From positions 1,054,001-1,118,000 of the forward strand of contig NZ_CP081864.1 of NCBI RefSeq assembly GCF_019797845.1: 64,000 nt of DNA. Direction: 5' to 3'. Position numbers and translations under genes: made by a program. This stretch comes from Symbiopectobacterium purcellii (GTDB taxonomy: Bacteria > Pseudomonadota > Gammaproteobacteria > Enterobacterales > Enterobacteriaceae). The notes under the pieces are model-generated. The model was not told the origin of the DNA and did no database searches. It saw only the letters and a program-made list of their open reading frames with translations. Of this stretch, positions 18,949-29,200 are shown one piece after another. Every line of letters starts with the position of its first letter. The stretch's first letter is position 1.

Positions 18949-19823
18949 ACCACGTCGGGCAAGCGTTGACCGTGCCGGTGTTTCCGGTTGAGGGGGAGGC
19001 GCGCTGGCGGTTGCCCTCGTCCTCGCCCGTGGTGCGACATGGCTTGTGCGCACTGGCTCAGCCTTGCCTGCGACAACCGCAGCAAACTGCACGTTTCCAG
19101 TTTCATGAGGCAACCGTGTTACTGGTAGTCTCAGGGCAGATGCGTTTAGCGTTCGCGGGGCATGAGATCGTGGTCGATGCCACGCGGCCTGCGTTGGTGC
19201 TGGTCGACGCAGGCTCCTGTGTGGATATCGTGAAAACCCCGGGAGGGGCTGAGCGCTGTTTCCGTTCGGTTTTCATGACAATCGCGAGCGCGCTGTTGGA
19301 AAATTACTCGGCGACCTCTTCTCTTGTGGGAGGCGTTGAACGTACCGCTGCTGGGCCTGTTCAGGTGATGCCATTGGATGACGATATGGCATCAACGTTA
19401 TGGCATCTGATTGAAAGCGTCGAGATTAGGCCCGTGAGCGATGAGCGGCTCACCTACCGGTTACTGGAATTGCTGAGCGCCCTGGCTGAGCGTGGTCATG
19501 TATTCTGCCCACCACGACACACTGACACGGTAGCGCGTTTGCACGCGCTGATGGGGCGTGCACCGCATCGTCACTGGACCGCACGCGAAGCAGGTCGAGA
19601 GTTGGCGATGAGCGAAGCCCCCCTACGCCGACGCCTTGCCGCAGAGCAAGAGCGCTTTGAAACGATCCTAAGTGATATTCGTATGCACCACGGCATGATG
19701 CTGTTGCAAACCACCGCCTGGAGCATTCCGCGTATTGCTGAAGCCTGTGGATACCAATCGCGGGCGCGCTTTTCAGAACGCTTTCGCACCCGTTTTGGCT
19801 GTTTGCCTTCCGCTATTCGCTGA
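18945..19823 (+). CDS. AraC-family transcriptional regulator
   Basis: The 292-residue protein has an N-terminal cupin-like sensor region (FQFHEATVLLVVSGQMRLAFAGHEIVVDATRP) and a C-terminal double helix-turn-helix (about 195-290) with WTAREAGRELAMSEAPLRRRLAAE and WSIPRIAEACGYQSRARFSERFRTRFGCLPSAIR. GTG at 18945 overlaps the upstream PEBP gene by four bases (GTGA). It may control that pair (inference). It converges with the radical SAM gene, 39 bases away. Confidence 0.9.
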   Translation: MNHVGQALTVPVFPVEGEARWRLPSSSPVVRHGLCALAQPCLRQPQQTARFQFHEATVLLVVSGQMRLAFAGHEIVVDATRPALVLVDAGSCVDIVKTPGGAERCFRSVFMTIASALLENYSATSSLVGGVERTAAGPVQVMPLDDDMASTLWHLIESVEIRPVSDERLTYRLLELLSALAERGHVFCPPRHTDTVARLHALMGRAPHRHWTAREAGRELAMSEAPLRRRLAAEQERFETILSDIRMHHGMMLLQTTAWSIPRIAEACGYQSRARFSERFRTRFGCLPSAIR

Positions 19824-19862
19824 GGGCGTTATGATTATGTGAAACCCTAAAGTGAGAGCGGA

Positions 19863-21197
19863 TTATCCCCCGTTGCTGGGGGTAGCACGACGTTCTTTAT
19901 TCAGGCAGCCTTCGATGGTTTCCAACAGTTTACCCGTACCGCAGCAATTATCCTGATAACCCGCCACGTGTCGGCGATTAATCACACGATCGTGTGGGCA
20001 TCCCCCATGACAGAGGGAAAACCAACGACACTGACGCATTTTATTGAAGGCTTCCTGCTCCTCACGCTTTGCCGCCTGGTTATGTGCCGAATAGGCCAAT
20101 AGTTCTGCCAAATCCGTTTTCATCAACGAGCCGTAATGACTACCCGCATCGCCTACATATTTGTCGCACGGTGAAACGTCTCCATTGGGTTCGAGGGTAA
20201 TGACCTCCTGGGAACAGTTTTCTGACCAATAGCAGGCGGCCAGTCGAGTGCCAGGGTTGTTGATGGCTCGAATAAAATCGCTGAATTGTGGAATATGTAA
20301 AACAGCCTGATATTCATCCCACCAAAGCATGAATGCCCGATTTAGAAACGCGATAAACTCGGCATAAGTGATGTAATTTCCGTCGACCTTTCCGCCGGCA
20401 GGGATGCGATTATCAGGAACAATATTGAGAAATTCGATGTCATTGAGACCTATCTTATCGAAATAATCGAACATTTCTCGGAGGTCCGTTTGATAGACAT
20501 GGCGGTCAACAACGATGAGTGCCCCGTAGGGGATAGCATGTTGTTTAAGCCTTGTGCGTCCCTCAGCGACGCGTTGCGCTGTTCCTCGACCTCGGTAATC
20601 GACGCGACGTGAGTCATGCACGGCAGGAATGCCGTCCAGACTAATACCAACATGCATTCCGATCCCTTTAATAAAGGTTAACCATTCATCCGAGATATTT
20701 ACCGCGTTTGATTGCATTGAGTTGGTAATATGCTGTTCTGGCTGTTTGAATTGTTGCTGTAGCCAGAGTAGCTTTTGAAAAAAAACAGGTTTAAGTAGCG
20801 TCACCTCGCCACCGTGCCACACGAATTCAAAGCGTTTAATGTTGGGGATCGCTAATATTTTACGAATAGTTCGAACCAGGATATCAAACCGCATCGTTTG
20901 GTTTGGCCCCTCTGCCCAGGAGTGGCAATACGTGCAACGCAAGTTACACAGTCGAGTGGCTTTCAATACCACCACCAACTTTTTGGCTGCCACGGGTTGG
21001 GCGGTGACGGCTTGCTGTTGCTCGGCGTGGAAAATATGCAACTCTTCGGTGCTGAGTAAGGCGTGTGCTGGAATTTTGCCAATCAGATAGGCGCTCATCT
21101 GTCGGTAGTCTTGCGTAGCGATTTTTTCGAGATCGTTGGTGCTCAGTGCTGATGTTATATCGGTATCAATCTGAACAATGGGTATGATTTCATTCAT
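19863..21197 (-). CDS. darE: radical SAM/SPASM cyclophane-forming RiPP maturase, DarE-like
   Basis: The 444-residue enzyme has the radical SAM motif CNLRCTYC (Cys84, Cys88, Cys91) and a C-terminal SPASM domain with Cys322, Cys328, Cys344, Cys390, Cys396, Cys400 and Cys418/419 for two auxiliary [4Fe-4S] clusters. Enzymes of this type in darobactin and related pathways cross-link aromatic side chains in a precursor peptide: DarE makes both the Trp1-Trp3 ether and the Trp3-Lys5 C-C bond. Here it is the last gene of a five-gene operon whose first gene encodes a WNWSKGF peptide, which makes the DarE assignment strong. AAAGGAGAG precedes the ATG; 19 bases separate it from the ATPase gene. Confidence 0.88.
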   Translation of the reverse strand: MNEIIPIVQIDTDITSALSTNDLEKIATQDYRQMSAYLIGKIPAHALLSTEELHIFHAEQQQAVTAQPVAAKKLVVVLKATRLCNLRCTYCHSWAEGPNQTMRFDILVRTIRKILAIPNIKRFEFVWHGGEVTLLKPVFFQKLLWLQQQFKQPEQHITNSMQSNAVNISDEWLTFIKGIGMHVGISLDGIPAVHDSRRVDYRGRGTAQRVAEGRTRLKQHAIPYGALIVVDRHVYQTDLREMFDYFDKIGLNDIEFLNIVPDNRIPAGGKVDGNYITYAEFIAFLNRAFMLWWDEYQAVLHIPQFSDFIRAINNPGTRLAACYWSENCSQEVITLEPNGDVSPCDKYVGDAGSHYGSLMKTDLAELLAYSAHNQAAKREEQEAFNKMRQCRWFSLCHGGCPHDRVINRRHVAGYQDNCCGTGKLLETIEGCLNKERRATPSNGG

Positions 21198-21216
21198 GAT
21201 TTCTCTCCTTTCTATG

Positions 21217-21876
21217 TCATGTGAGATAACCGTCCTTCATCATTAAGTGTCGTTTGGCATACTCTGATGCCTCGGGGGAATGCGTAACCATGACAACGGT
21301 GGTACCGGCCTGATTAATGTCTTCCAGCTGCTGCAATACGGTTTTGCTGTTACTACTGTCTAGATTGCCCGTCGGTTCATCGGCCAAAATCAAGGTTGGC
21401 CGCGAAATCATGGCGCGAGCGATGGCAACCCGCTGCTGCTGACCGCCTGAAAGCTGGGCGGGGTAGTGAGCGCTTCTGCCGGATAATCCAAACTGTTCAA
21501 GGGGTTGTTTTACGCGAGCTTTTCGTTCAGATTGGGGGACATTGCGGTACTTGAGCGGGAGCTCGATATTTTCATAGACCGACATAAAATCGATCAGATT
21601 GAATGACTGAAATATGTAGCCGAGCAGTTGGCGACGCAGCGCTATTTTTTGGCTATGGCGCATTGGTGTAATGTCGTGCTGTGCCAGTTGCAATCGACCG
21701 GCATCAAGCGTTTCGAACATGCCGAGTACGTTGAGCAGCGTGGTTTTTCCCGAACCTGATGGCCCCATAATGGAGACAAATTCCCCCGCTGCTATCTGAA
21801 GGTTGATGTCACGCAGCGCCAGCGTTTTCACGGTTCGAGTGGTGTAAAATTTTTCTGCGCTTTCCAGTTGGATCAT
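21217..21876 (-). CDS. darD: ABC transporter ATP-binding protein (MacB/LolD type), DarD-like
   Basis: The 219-residue ATPase has Walker [10 protein letters not shown] at about 38-46, Q-loop FQSFN, signature [14 protein letters not shown], Walker [20 protein letters not shown] and switch His in VTHSPEAS. This is the type that works with FtsX-like permeases, as encoded upstream. The frame is open to 21957, but ATG 21876 lies one base after the membrane-fusion gene's stop and starts the domain directly. It probably powers export of the mature peptide, as proposed for DarBCD in darobactin. Confidence 0.9.
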   Translation of the reverse strand: MIQLESAEKFYTTRTVKTLALRDINLQIAAGEFVSIMGPSGSGKTTLLNVLGMFETLDAGRLQLAQHDITPMRHSQKIALRRQLLGYIFQSFNLIDFMSVYENIELPLKYRNVPQSERKARVKQPLEQFGLSGRSAHYPAQLSGGQQQRVAIARAMISRPTLILADEPTGNLDSSNSKTVLQQLEDINQAGTTVVMVTHSPEASEYAKRHLMMKDGYLT

Positions 21877-21877
21877 C

Positions 21878-23134
21878 TTATTCAAACTCGATAATGTTGG
21901 ATTTTTCAACGTTGCCGCCTGTAAGCACCACAACCTGTTGCCCGACAGACAGCCCATTTAGGACTTCCGATTGCGTTTCCCCCTGACGTTTAATCACCAC
22001 GGGTGTTTTAACCGCGCGATGATGTTTTTCATCATATCGGTACACCCACGCCTCATCGGTTTCGAAAAAGACTGCTTTCGTGGGAATGAGTAATGCATCT
22101 GACTGGGTTCCGAGTAAAACACGCAGATCGAGGGATTGGCCGCGTTTCAACGAGAGTTGTTGTGGTCGAGCGAGTGTTAATTTGGCAAGGAACTTACCGT
22201 TTTCCACCACGGAAGAGACAGAGGCAATGATCAGTGGGATATCCATGCCCGCATAGTGTGCCGTGACACGATCGTGTGGCCGGATTTTATCCAGATAATA
22301 TTTGCTAAATGAGGCTTCAAAATAGTAGGAATGCGGATTGTCTACGTTGGCAACTTTTTCGCCGGGTTTAATTTGTTGGCCAATCTTGATTGTCAGCGGT
22401 GACAGGATGCCGTCAATCGGGGCGGTAATAACCAGCTTGTCCAGACCACTCTCAATTAAACGGGTCAAGGTGTCCAGATGCTTTACCGAGGCTGCGATGT
22501 CAGCAAGCTCGCTCGGTAGCATACTGTCTTGTCGTTCCTGATACGTCGTTAAAATCGCGTAGCGCGTTTTCCAATGCGCCAATTCATCCAGCAGTTGTTC
22601 ATAGGTGGCTTTTTCCAGAATGCCGCGCTCGTATAATGTCTTTTTACGCGCGGCTTCTTTATCGATTTTCTCCAGATGAAAACGTGAATCTTGCCGTGCC
22701 AGACGCGTATCGAGATCATCCTTCTCGAGTGATCTGCGCATATTGCGCAGGTTGTTGGTCTGTTCAGTCACATCGGCAATACGCGAGGTGACCTGCAAAA
22801 CGAAGTCGTCGTTCGACAATCGGGCAATGACATCTCCCTTTTTAACATCGTTGGCTGCACTCTGGCGTACCTCAATGACCGTCCCGCCGCGTTCAGAGGC
22901 GATTATCACGCTTTCATTCGGGATCGCCACCGCCCGTGTTACCAGCGTATCGGTAAATGTGCCACGCTGGGCAACGTGCACTGTCACCTGAGTAAACGGC
23001 ATGTGCGTTACTTTTTCTGCGGTGGCCAGCTTAATAAGCCACAGGCACAGCAGTCCGAACATCACCAGTGCCAGGCCGGCTATCCGTTTGGCAACGCGAT
23101 GTTCAGTGGATTTCGGATCTAATTGAATGTCCAT
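21878..23134 (-). CDS. darC: HlyD-family periplasmic adaptor, DarC-like
   Basis: The 418-residue protein has one N-terminal membrane segment (about 17-38, RIAGLALVMFGLLCLWLIKLA), a biotinyl-lipoyl half-motif (IIASERGGTVIEVRQSAANDVKKGDVIARLSN), a central coiled coil (about 105-210), the second lipoyl half (ITAPIDGILSPLTIKIGQQIKPGEKVA) and a beta-barrel domain. This is the layout of a membrane-fusion protein that links an inner-membrane ABC exporter to an outer-membrane channel. No outer-membrane channel gene is nearby, so a TolC-type protein encoded elsewhere would be needed. It ends one base before the ATPase start. Confidence 0.9.
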   Translation of the reverse strand: MDIQLDPKSTEHRVAKRIAGLALVMFGLLCLWLIKLATAEKVTHMPFTQVTVHVAQRGTFTDTLVTRAVAIPNESVIIASERGGTVIEVRQSAANDVKKGDVIARLSNDDFVLQVTSRIADVTEQTNNLRNMRRSLEKDDLDTRLARQDSRFHLEKIDKEAARKKTLYERGILEKATYEQLLDELAHWKTRYAILTTYQERQDSMLPSELADIAASVKHLDTLTRLIESGLDKLVITAPIDGILSPLTIKIGQQIKPGEKVANVDNPHSYYFEASFSKYYLDKIRPHDRVTAHYAGMDIPLIIASVSSVVENGKFLAKLTLARPQQLSLKRGQSLDLRVLLGTQSDALLIPTKAVFFETDEAWVYRYDEKHHRAVKTPVVIKRQGETQSEVLNGLSVGQQVVVLTGGNVEKSNIIEFE

Positions 23135-23140
23135 AGCGGC

Positions 23141-25522
23141 TTACCCTCGCCTGAACCACGGGCGAGCTACCCTGCCATCGTGCAGCACCAGTGACAGTGC
23201 CATAATGGCTACCGCCATCAGTCCCAGCAACAGCAGTGCCGCAAACGCATTCACATACACCAGTCCGGCAACGGTGTCATACTGCTGTAGCCAGCGCCTT
23301 AACAGTAAACCTCCCAGGGCCAGTGACGCCAGTAAAGAGAACAACATGGGCAGCACATGTTGTTGCAGGAAAAACACCGTGTTTGTCGCAAGAGACCCCC
23401 CCACCGCTTCCATGATTTTCAGTGTGCTGTCTAACCGCTGAGCGTCTGACAGGCTGGTCACCAAGGTGCTGATAACCATTAATATCAACGCCAAACTCGC
23501 GGTGAAGGTAATGACGTTGAGCATCTGAGAATCGTTATGAAAATGACGGTTATGAAGCTCCTGTACCGTTTGCAGCGCTAAGTCAGGCGGACCATGACGT
23601 TTAATCTGTGCGGCAATAGAGGCCTCCTGTTGATCGTTCGAATACGCGACGGTCGCGAATTTTTCCAGGCGGTCATTGATAAAGATGATCAAAGGTTGGG
23701 GCGGCGAGAGGTGTTCTCCAAGATCGATATTCTCCACTACCCGTAACACCCGAAGGGTTTTTTGTCCTTCCGGCAGTGGAATGTAATAGCGGGTATTCAG
23801 CACTTCATCGACGGTTTTCTGCCCCATGGCATCCATGAAGGCGCGGGTGACGATAGCGTGGCATACGCCATCATCCGTGCTGGCCCTCAGCGTATTCTCT
23901 TGGCCTGCCACTGTTTTTAATCCCCAGACCTCCGCAAAGTAGTGGTCGGCAGAGAGAGTATTGATAAGGGTAAATTGGTCTTGTACCTGTTGTTGCGCGT
24001 GCTGCACAGTGAGGATGTGGCGCGACATGTCAAACGGTTGCCAACTGCTCAAACTGAAAGCCGACGTGCCTGCGGTTTCCTGAAGCCGATGTTGTAATTC
24101 GCGCACGCTACTGAGTGTATAAAACCCTTCATCAAGCGCGAATGTCAGGCGGTGCGCTTTCTGGTAACCCACCTCTGCATGCATCGCCCTGTGGTGTTGC
24201 GTCATCACACCGGCCCACAGATAAACGGTCGTACCGGCGACCAGGAGTTGCACCACCATTACCATGCGGTTGAAGTAATAAACCCGCTGCTTTTCGTAGC
24301 GATGTGGGGTCTGTGAAGCGCTGTTGCCAAACAAGAAAAAAGAGAGGCTCAGCAGGTGCGAGAGTAACATCATCAAGCCAATGAACAGAGTGACACCCAA
24401 AAATACCGTCAGCAGGCGCGTCATCGGCTGGCGGAGGAGCAATTCGCTCACGTCCGCCGACAGAGGGATCAGGGCGCAAAGCAGTAAGGTCGCCAACGTT
24501 ACCGTTGTCAGGAACTGTGGTAAGAATACGCTCAGTGATTCTGCCAGCATTTGCGCAGTTGAAGCCCCGAGACTGCGCTTGATATGCAGGCTGGGGCGTC
24601 TGGCAGCATTGAGAATACCGTTGATGTTGAAAAAATTGACCGCGGTGGTGAACAGAACAAACAGTGCGGCGGTGTACAGCGTATGAAGCAATGACTTTTC
24701 ACGCGTCTTGACGAATTCATCGGCATAGCCATCGCTATAGTGCATATCAAGGATATTTTTGGCGCTGAACGTCAGAAACGAGGACGGTGTAAAAGGTGCT
24801 CCGGGTATCTGTGGCGCATCATTGGCGACGATGCTAGCCAGCAGTTGTTGATCAAAATGCGGGTGCGCAGGGGGGAGGCGAGCGAAGGCATAGACATGGC
24901 TATCATACCAGTCCAGCCGTTTATCGGGGTATCCGGCTATCCGCTCTGGCGTGAAGGCGATCGTGGCGGGTAGGAGCAGACTGCTGTCAGGGTGAGGTTC
25001 CACGATAGCCTTGATGGTGAACTGACCGCTTTCCCCTAAATCCACTATTTTGCCAAGTGGGTCATCCAATCCAAGATAGTGGCGATTAAAATCGGCTGTG
25101 ATGTAGATGTCATGGGGGCCGGGGGCTGGTAAATCTTCACGAAAAGGGTGCAGTTGTTCCATGAATGTTGGAGTGACGGCAAAGATTGGCACGCGAGGAA
25201 TAATGCTGCCTTGACGACGCAGGCGCGTCGATAATCGGTAGGCGTATCCAACATTTTCGATGTTGGGTTGTTTTTGCAATGCTTCCACCAGCGGAAATGG
25301 GACCTGCGCTGAGCGAACAATATTGCCATTAGGGAGGTTAAATTGGCTTTCAATGCGATATAGACGCTGATGTTCCGGCAATCACCGTTCAATATCACGT
25401 TCTGTAATATAGAGCATAACGATAAGAAATGTCGTCACCAAACTCATGGCCGTAATAATAATGGCTAACAGTGCCGCTGCTGGTTTTTGCTTTATATCGT
25501 TGGTGAATGCATTTAAGATCAT
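23141..25522 (-). pseudogene. darB: FtsX/MacB-type ABC permease, DarB-like, with in-frame TGA
   Basis: The reading frame from ATG 25522 encodes MILNAFTNDIKQKP, a first membrane helix (about residues 15-38) and YITERDIER, then meets TGA at codon 47 (25382-25384). The same frame goes on without a break as LPEHQRLYRIES and remains open for about 746 more codons, with a periplasmic domain, a central trio of helices near 230-350 and a C-terminal FtsX trio. Related permeases commonly have Trp or Phe at this point (YDRWxPxxxRIYRV), so TGG-to-TGA is the simplest change. Without helix 1 the second part is unlikely to be fully functional. A sequencing error, or reinitiation at the TTG directly after the stop, are alternatives. 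Confidence 0.75.
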
Positions 25523-25651
25523 CGGCAACGGATTCCAGCGTAAAATTGATGTGTTAAGGTATTGGTGTATGGAAAATAATGCACGCTAAGTGAGCGTTAA
25601 AGCGTTATTCGGCCTGTTTATTATTTCAATTACTGAATCGTGTGTGCCCAG

Positions 25652-25682
25652 AAAAATGAATGAACCTCATCCGTGAGGTTCA
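25652..25682 (-). terminator. Hairpin (attenuator-like) between darA and darB
   Basis: On the minus strand, TGAACCTCA, loop CGGA and TGAGGTTCA form a perfect 9-bp stem (25661-25682), followed by TTCATTTTTC. It lies 59 bases after the precursor stop and upstream of the permease. It could end most transcripts after the precursor gene so that peptide is made in excess over its enzymes, a common RiPP layout. Confidence 0.6.
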
Positions 25683-25741
25683 CGTTATAACCCCAAGAGG
25701 GTATTCAACTATTTTACCGTAAAGCGTAAAGCATCAGCGTA

Positions 25742-25939
25742 TTATTGTGGTTTGTAGTTGAATCCTTTCGACCAATTCCACGCAAGTGCCAAGGGGGAAA
25801 TAGTTAATTGTAATATATCATTGACGTGTGTCGTCGAGATATCAGGGATTATTCCTTTTACACTTTTGCTTAACGCCATTAAATTTTCATGTAACTGTAT
25901 GGATGGCGTTATTGCTCTTTCATCAGCGATTGCATGCAT
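25742..25939 (-). CDS. darA: darobactin-type RiPP precursor peptide, core WNWSKGF
   Basis: The 65-residue peptide has a leader of 53 residues (containing VKGIIPDISTTHVNDILQLTIS), then W54-N-W56-S-K58-G-F60, then a short tail NYKPQ. Darobactin A is WNWSKSF, with bonds Trp1-Trp3 and Trp3-Lys5; all three reactive residues are present and only residue 6 is changed (Ser to Gly). The core is encoded at 25760-25780. The frame is open for 37 more codons upstream, but the ATG at 25939 has GGAG five bases before it and gives a normal precursor size. Gene order darA-darB-darC-darD-darE matches the darobactin operon. Mature darobactin inhibits BamA; the same target is inferred for this peptide, not shown. 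Confidence 0.88.
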   Translation of the reverse strand: MHAIADERAITPSIQLHENLMALSKSVKGIIPDISTTHVNDILQLTISPLALAWNWSKGFNYKPQ

Positions 25940-26174
25940 AAAAACTCCGGTTTTTTCATACGGCATGATTAAAGTGGATATGACAAATTGCATATCACCA
26001 CAGTGTGCAATCACCACTTTAAAGTTGATTTGGTTTTCGTCAACTCCCATTGGTTTTATTTTAGGCTTTATTGATGTGTTGTTTTGTTTTTTGATTGGCT
26101 GTGCGTTATTTTAAATGTATCTTTAATTGTGAATATATAATATTTCGATAATAATTATAAATAATGTTCCCATC

Positions 26175-26208
26175 GGCAATATCAGCGCACATAAGCGCTG
26201 ATATTGCC
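26175..26208. repeat. 14-bp perfect inverted repeat between the ankyrin gene and darA
   Basis: GGCAATATCAGCGC at 26175-26188 pairs with its exact complement at 26195-26208 around a six-base loop. T-rich sequence follows on the plus strand only. It lies 30 bases after the ankyrin stop and about 240 bases upstream of darA, so it probably insulates the two units. The rest of 25940-26237 is AT-rich, holds the likely darA promoter and shows no gene. Confidence 0.7.
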
Positions 26209-26237
26209 GTTATTTTATTATCTGTTAACCGTTGACG

Positions 26238-29200
26238 TCACGATAACCGCTGCCCAGCCGCACCGAACCCGTGAGTGGTTGCCGTCATCATGCTCATCAG
26301 CGAGACGCAATCGGTTAGAGTGCGGCGTGAGGCGATCATCAGCGGGGTTTCCCCGGCGGCATTGGCCCGATTAGGGTCAGCCCCCGCGGTGAGCAGGCTG
26401 GTAACCATCTGGATGACCTCATCCTCTTCGACCTCGTCTTCATCGAAAAATAACGCGGTATGCAGTGGCGTATTCTCACCGTCATCTGGCGCATTGACGT
26501 CAAACCCTTGCTCACAGCAGAGTGTCACGATGGCCTGATGCCCCAGATAGCAGGCATAGTGCAGCGGCGTGATACGCCGATCGTTAGCCTGATAGGTAAC
26601 CTCTCCATGTAGCAGCGCCGTTCTGAACTGGGCTTCCGCAGTATCGCTATGACGCCGCAGGCAGATGGCGTGCAGCAGGTTGTCGCCGTTATTGGCGCAC
26701 TGGTGACGGATTTGTGACGTGGATTGGCGTGCCCACAGCAGGTCGAAATAAGGTGCGGCGCAATATTGTGCCGCCAACATCAACGGCGTTCGACCACGTT
26801 TATCAGGCTGCTGCGCGTCGGCGCCACGCTCCAGCAACAGGTGGACAATCGATTCCCGGTTGGCGCGTAGTGCAAAGATCAACGGTGTATCGCCATCCTC
26901 ATCGGCGGCATGGATATCCGCACCATGATCGAGCAGGCGTTTGACGATCTCGCCTTTGAGTTGCGGATCGAAGCTGTGCTCTGCTTCCGTCTCTTCGTCA
27001 TCGGGGTAGGTGTCATAACTGTAGGCGCGGATTATCGCCTCATGCAACGCGGTACGCCCTTGTGCATTCGCCTGACGGGTGTCAACGCCGTGTGCTAACA
27101 GTGCCTCTAGTCCGGCGAGGCTCCCGTACCCGGCGGCGCACATCAACGGATAGTCACCATCGGGATCGATCCAGTGGCAGTCGGCTCCGGCCGCTAGCAG
27201 TAGTTCTACGGTTTCACGGCGCGAGATTTTATCGACCCACCCCCAATTGCTCAGGGCGCGATGCAAGGCGGCGGAATTATCGAACCCACCGACGGCATTG
27301 GGGTTTGCGCCACGATCGAGGAAGTAACGCACCAACGGCGTTTGGCATTTGGACACTGCCATCAGCAGCGGCGTCGCCTCGGTGCCGCTTCTCGCTTCAA
27401 GGTCCAGCAGCCCACGTCGTTCCAGCTCATCAAAGTACGGGGTCACGGTCGATTCCGGTCTGCCGCTCAGACGGGTGCAGGCAAAATGGACAAACTGCTC
27501 CTGCTTGATACAGGTGCGGCGAGCCGGATCGGCACCGTGATCCAGCAGCAGGGTAAAGATGTCGAAGTACTCCTGCATAATGGCCCACTCTGGCGCGCTG
27601 TTTTCTAACCGCGTCACCCCGTTGCGGTGATCGAACTCAGGCGTGAAGCGGCGTGTCGCGGTACAGTTGGGGTCGGCACCCGCGGCCAGCAGCATGTTGC
27701 ACACGGCATACGCGTATTCCGGTGTAATCTTATCGCTGTCACCACTCACATGATCCATCGAGTAGATCAGTAGCGGTTGTTCAGCATAAACGATGCTATT
27801 GTTCTTGATCTTCCTACCGATAATGCGATTCGGATCGTTGCCGACGATCAGTCGTTTGACGGTTTCCAGCGCCACGCGGGAACCGATGGCGCACAGTAGC
27901 GGATCGCCTGAGATCTCACTGGTGAGATCGAGGGGTTCTGGCAGGCTATCGAGCAGCGGACTGATATCCTCTCCGGCTTTGGCATAGTTCAAGTGATAGG
28001 CGATCATATTGCCGTTGAAATGTTCGTCGTTGATCTCCGCATTCAGCGGCCAACCGATATCCAACAAGGTGCGAGCCAATGGAATAAAATACTCTGCATC
28101 GTACAACGCGACACATGCCGCAAGCGTGTGGGTGGTGCTCAGTGGCGCGTAGTCATACGAGTTATAATTAAACGGCTCTGCGAGGGGCAAGGACTGCCCT
28201 TTGCTGCGGTAGATACCCTGTAAACGGCGCAGCACGGCGGATACTTTGCTTAGGCGCATCCGTTCTCCGTGGGGGTTCTGGGTAAAAAGGTACGAGAACA
28301 CTGTACCCTGTTTACAATCGATCCAGGTGAGGTTAGCGCCGCGTGTTGCCAGTAAATTGGCGGTCTCCATGTGACCGAACCACACCGCCAGATAAAACGC
28401 TGACAGACCATGACATTCAATGGCTGCACCGCGCTCCAGCAACCAGGGCAGCAGAGCCTGACTGTGTTCCACGTCGTCGGGCCAACCGACCACGGTGTGC
28501 AGGGCGCTGATCTCGAAATGGGACCAGGCACCCGACGTATTAATGTCAGCGCCTTTGTCCAGCAGGGTGCCCAACAGGGCGAGTTTTTCATCCCGCTGAA
28601 GACCGGTTGCGGTAACGATATCGATAAATAGGGTGTTGATATCGGGGGCATCATGCGGCAATTCGTCAATGATCTGCCGGATGGTTCGCGAATCATGGAT
28701 TAGGATACTGAGGGGAAGCTCATACCCTTGGCTTTGGTTCAACTCGAAAATCAGTTTTACCTGCTTGGGCCGGAAGTTTTTGCTGGTGAGATAATTGATG
28801 ATTTCCCCTTTCTCATCAGCAGGAATGCTGATCCCGGCTTGCAGCAGCCGGATAAAACCGGCGAAATGCCCGCGTTTGAGCGCTTCCAGCCCGATACTGG
28901 CATAATGGCAACTGTCCAAGTCCAGGTCGTGTTGCAGCCCGTCTTTTTCCAACGCATCCAGCACGCTGGTGAAGGTCGTAATGCTGAGTTTGTCCTGAGT
29001 GTTGTACAGCGTTCCGTTGGTCAGCGCGCAATAGAGCGGTGTTGCCCACGGCTGTTCTGCCCGGTTGACGTCAGCGCCCAGGCGAATAAGCCAACGCAGA
29101 CGCAGGGTATCATGGTGATTTCTTCCTGACTCAGGTAGTAGGCCAGCACCGTTTTACCGCTGGCCAGGGTATCGATCGTGTTCAGATCCAACCCCTGTTG

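Noticed and set aside
25940..26050. Longer, 102-residue version of the dar precursor starting at 26050
   Set aside because: No ribosome site precedes that ATG, while the ATG at 25939 has GGAG at the right distance and gives a normal leader length.
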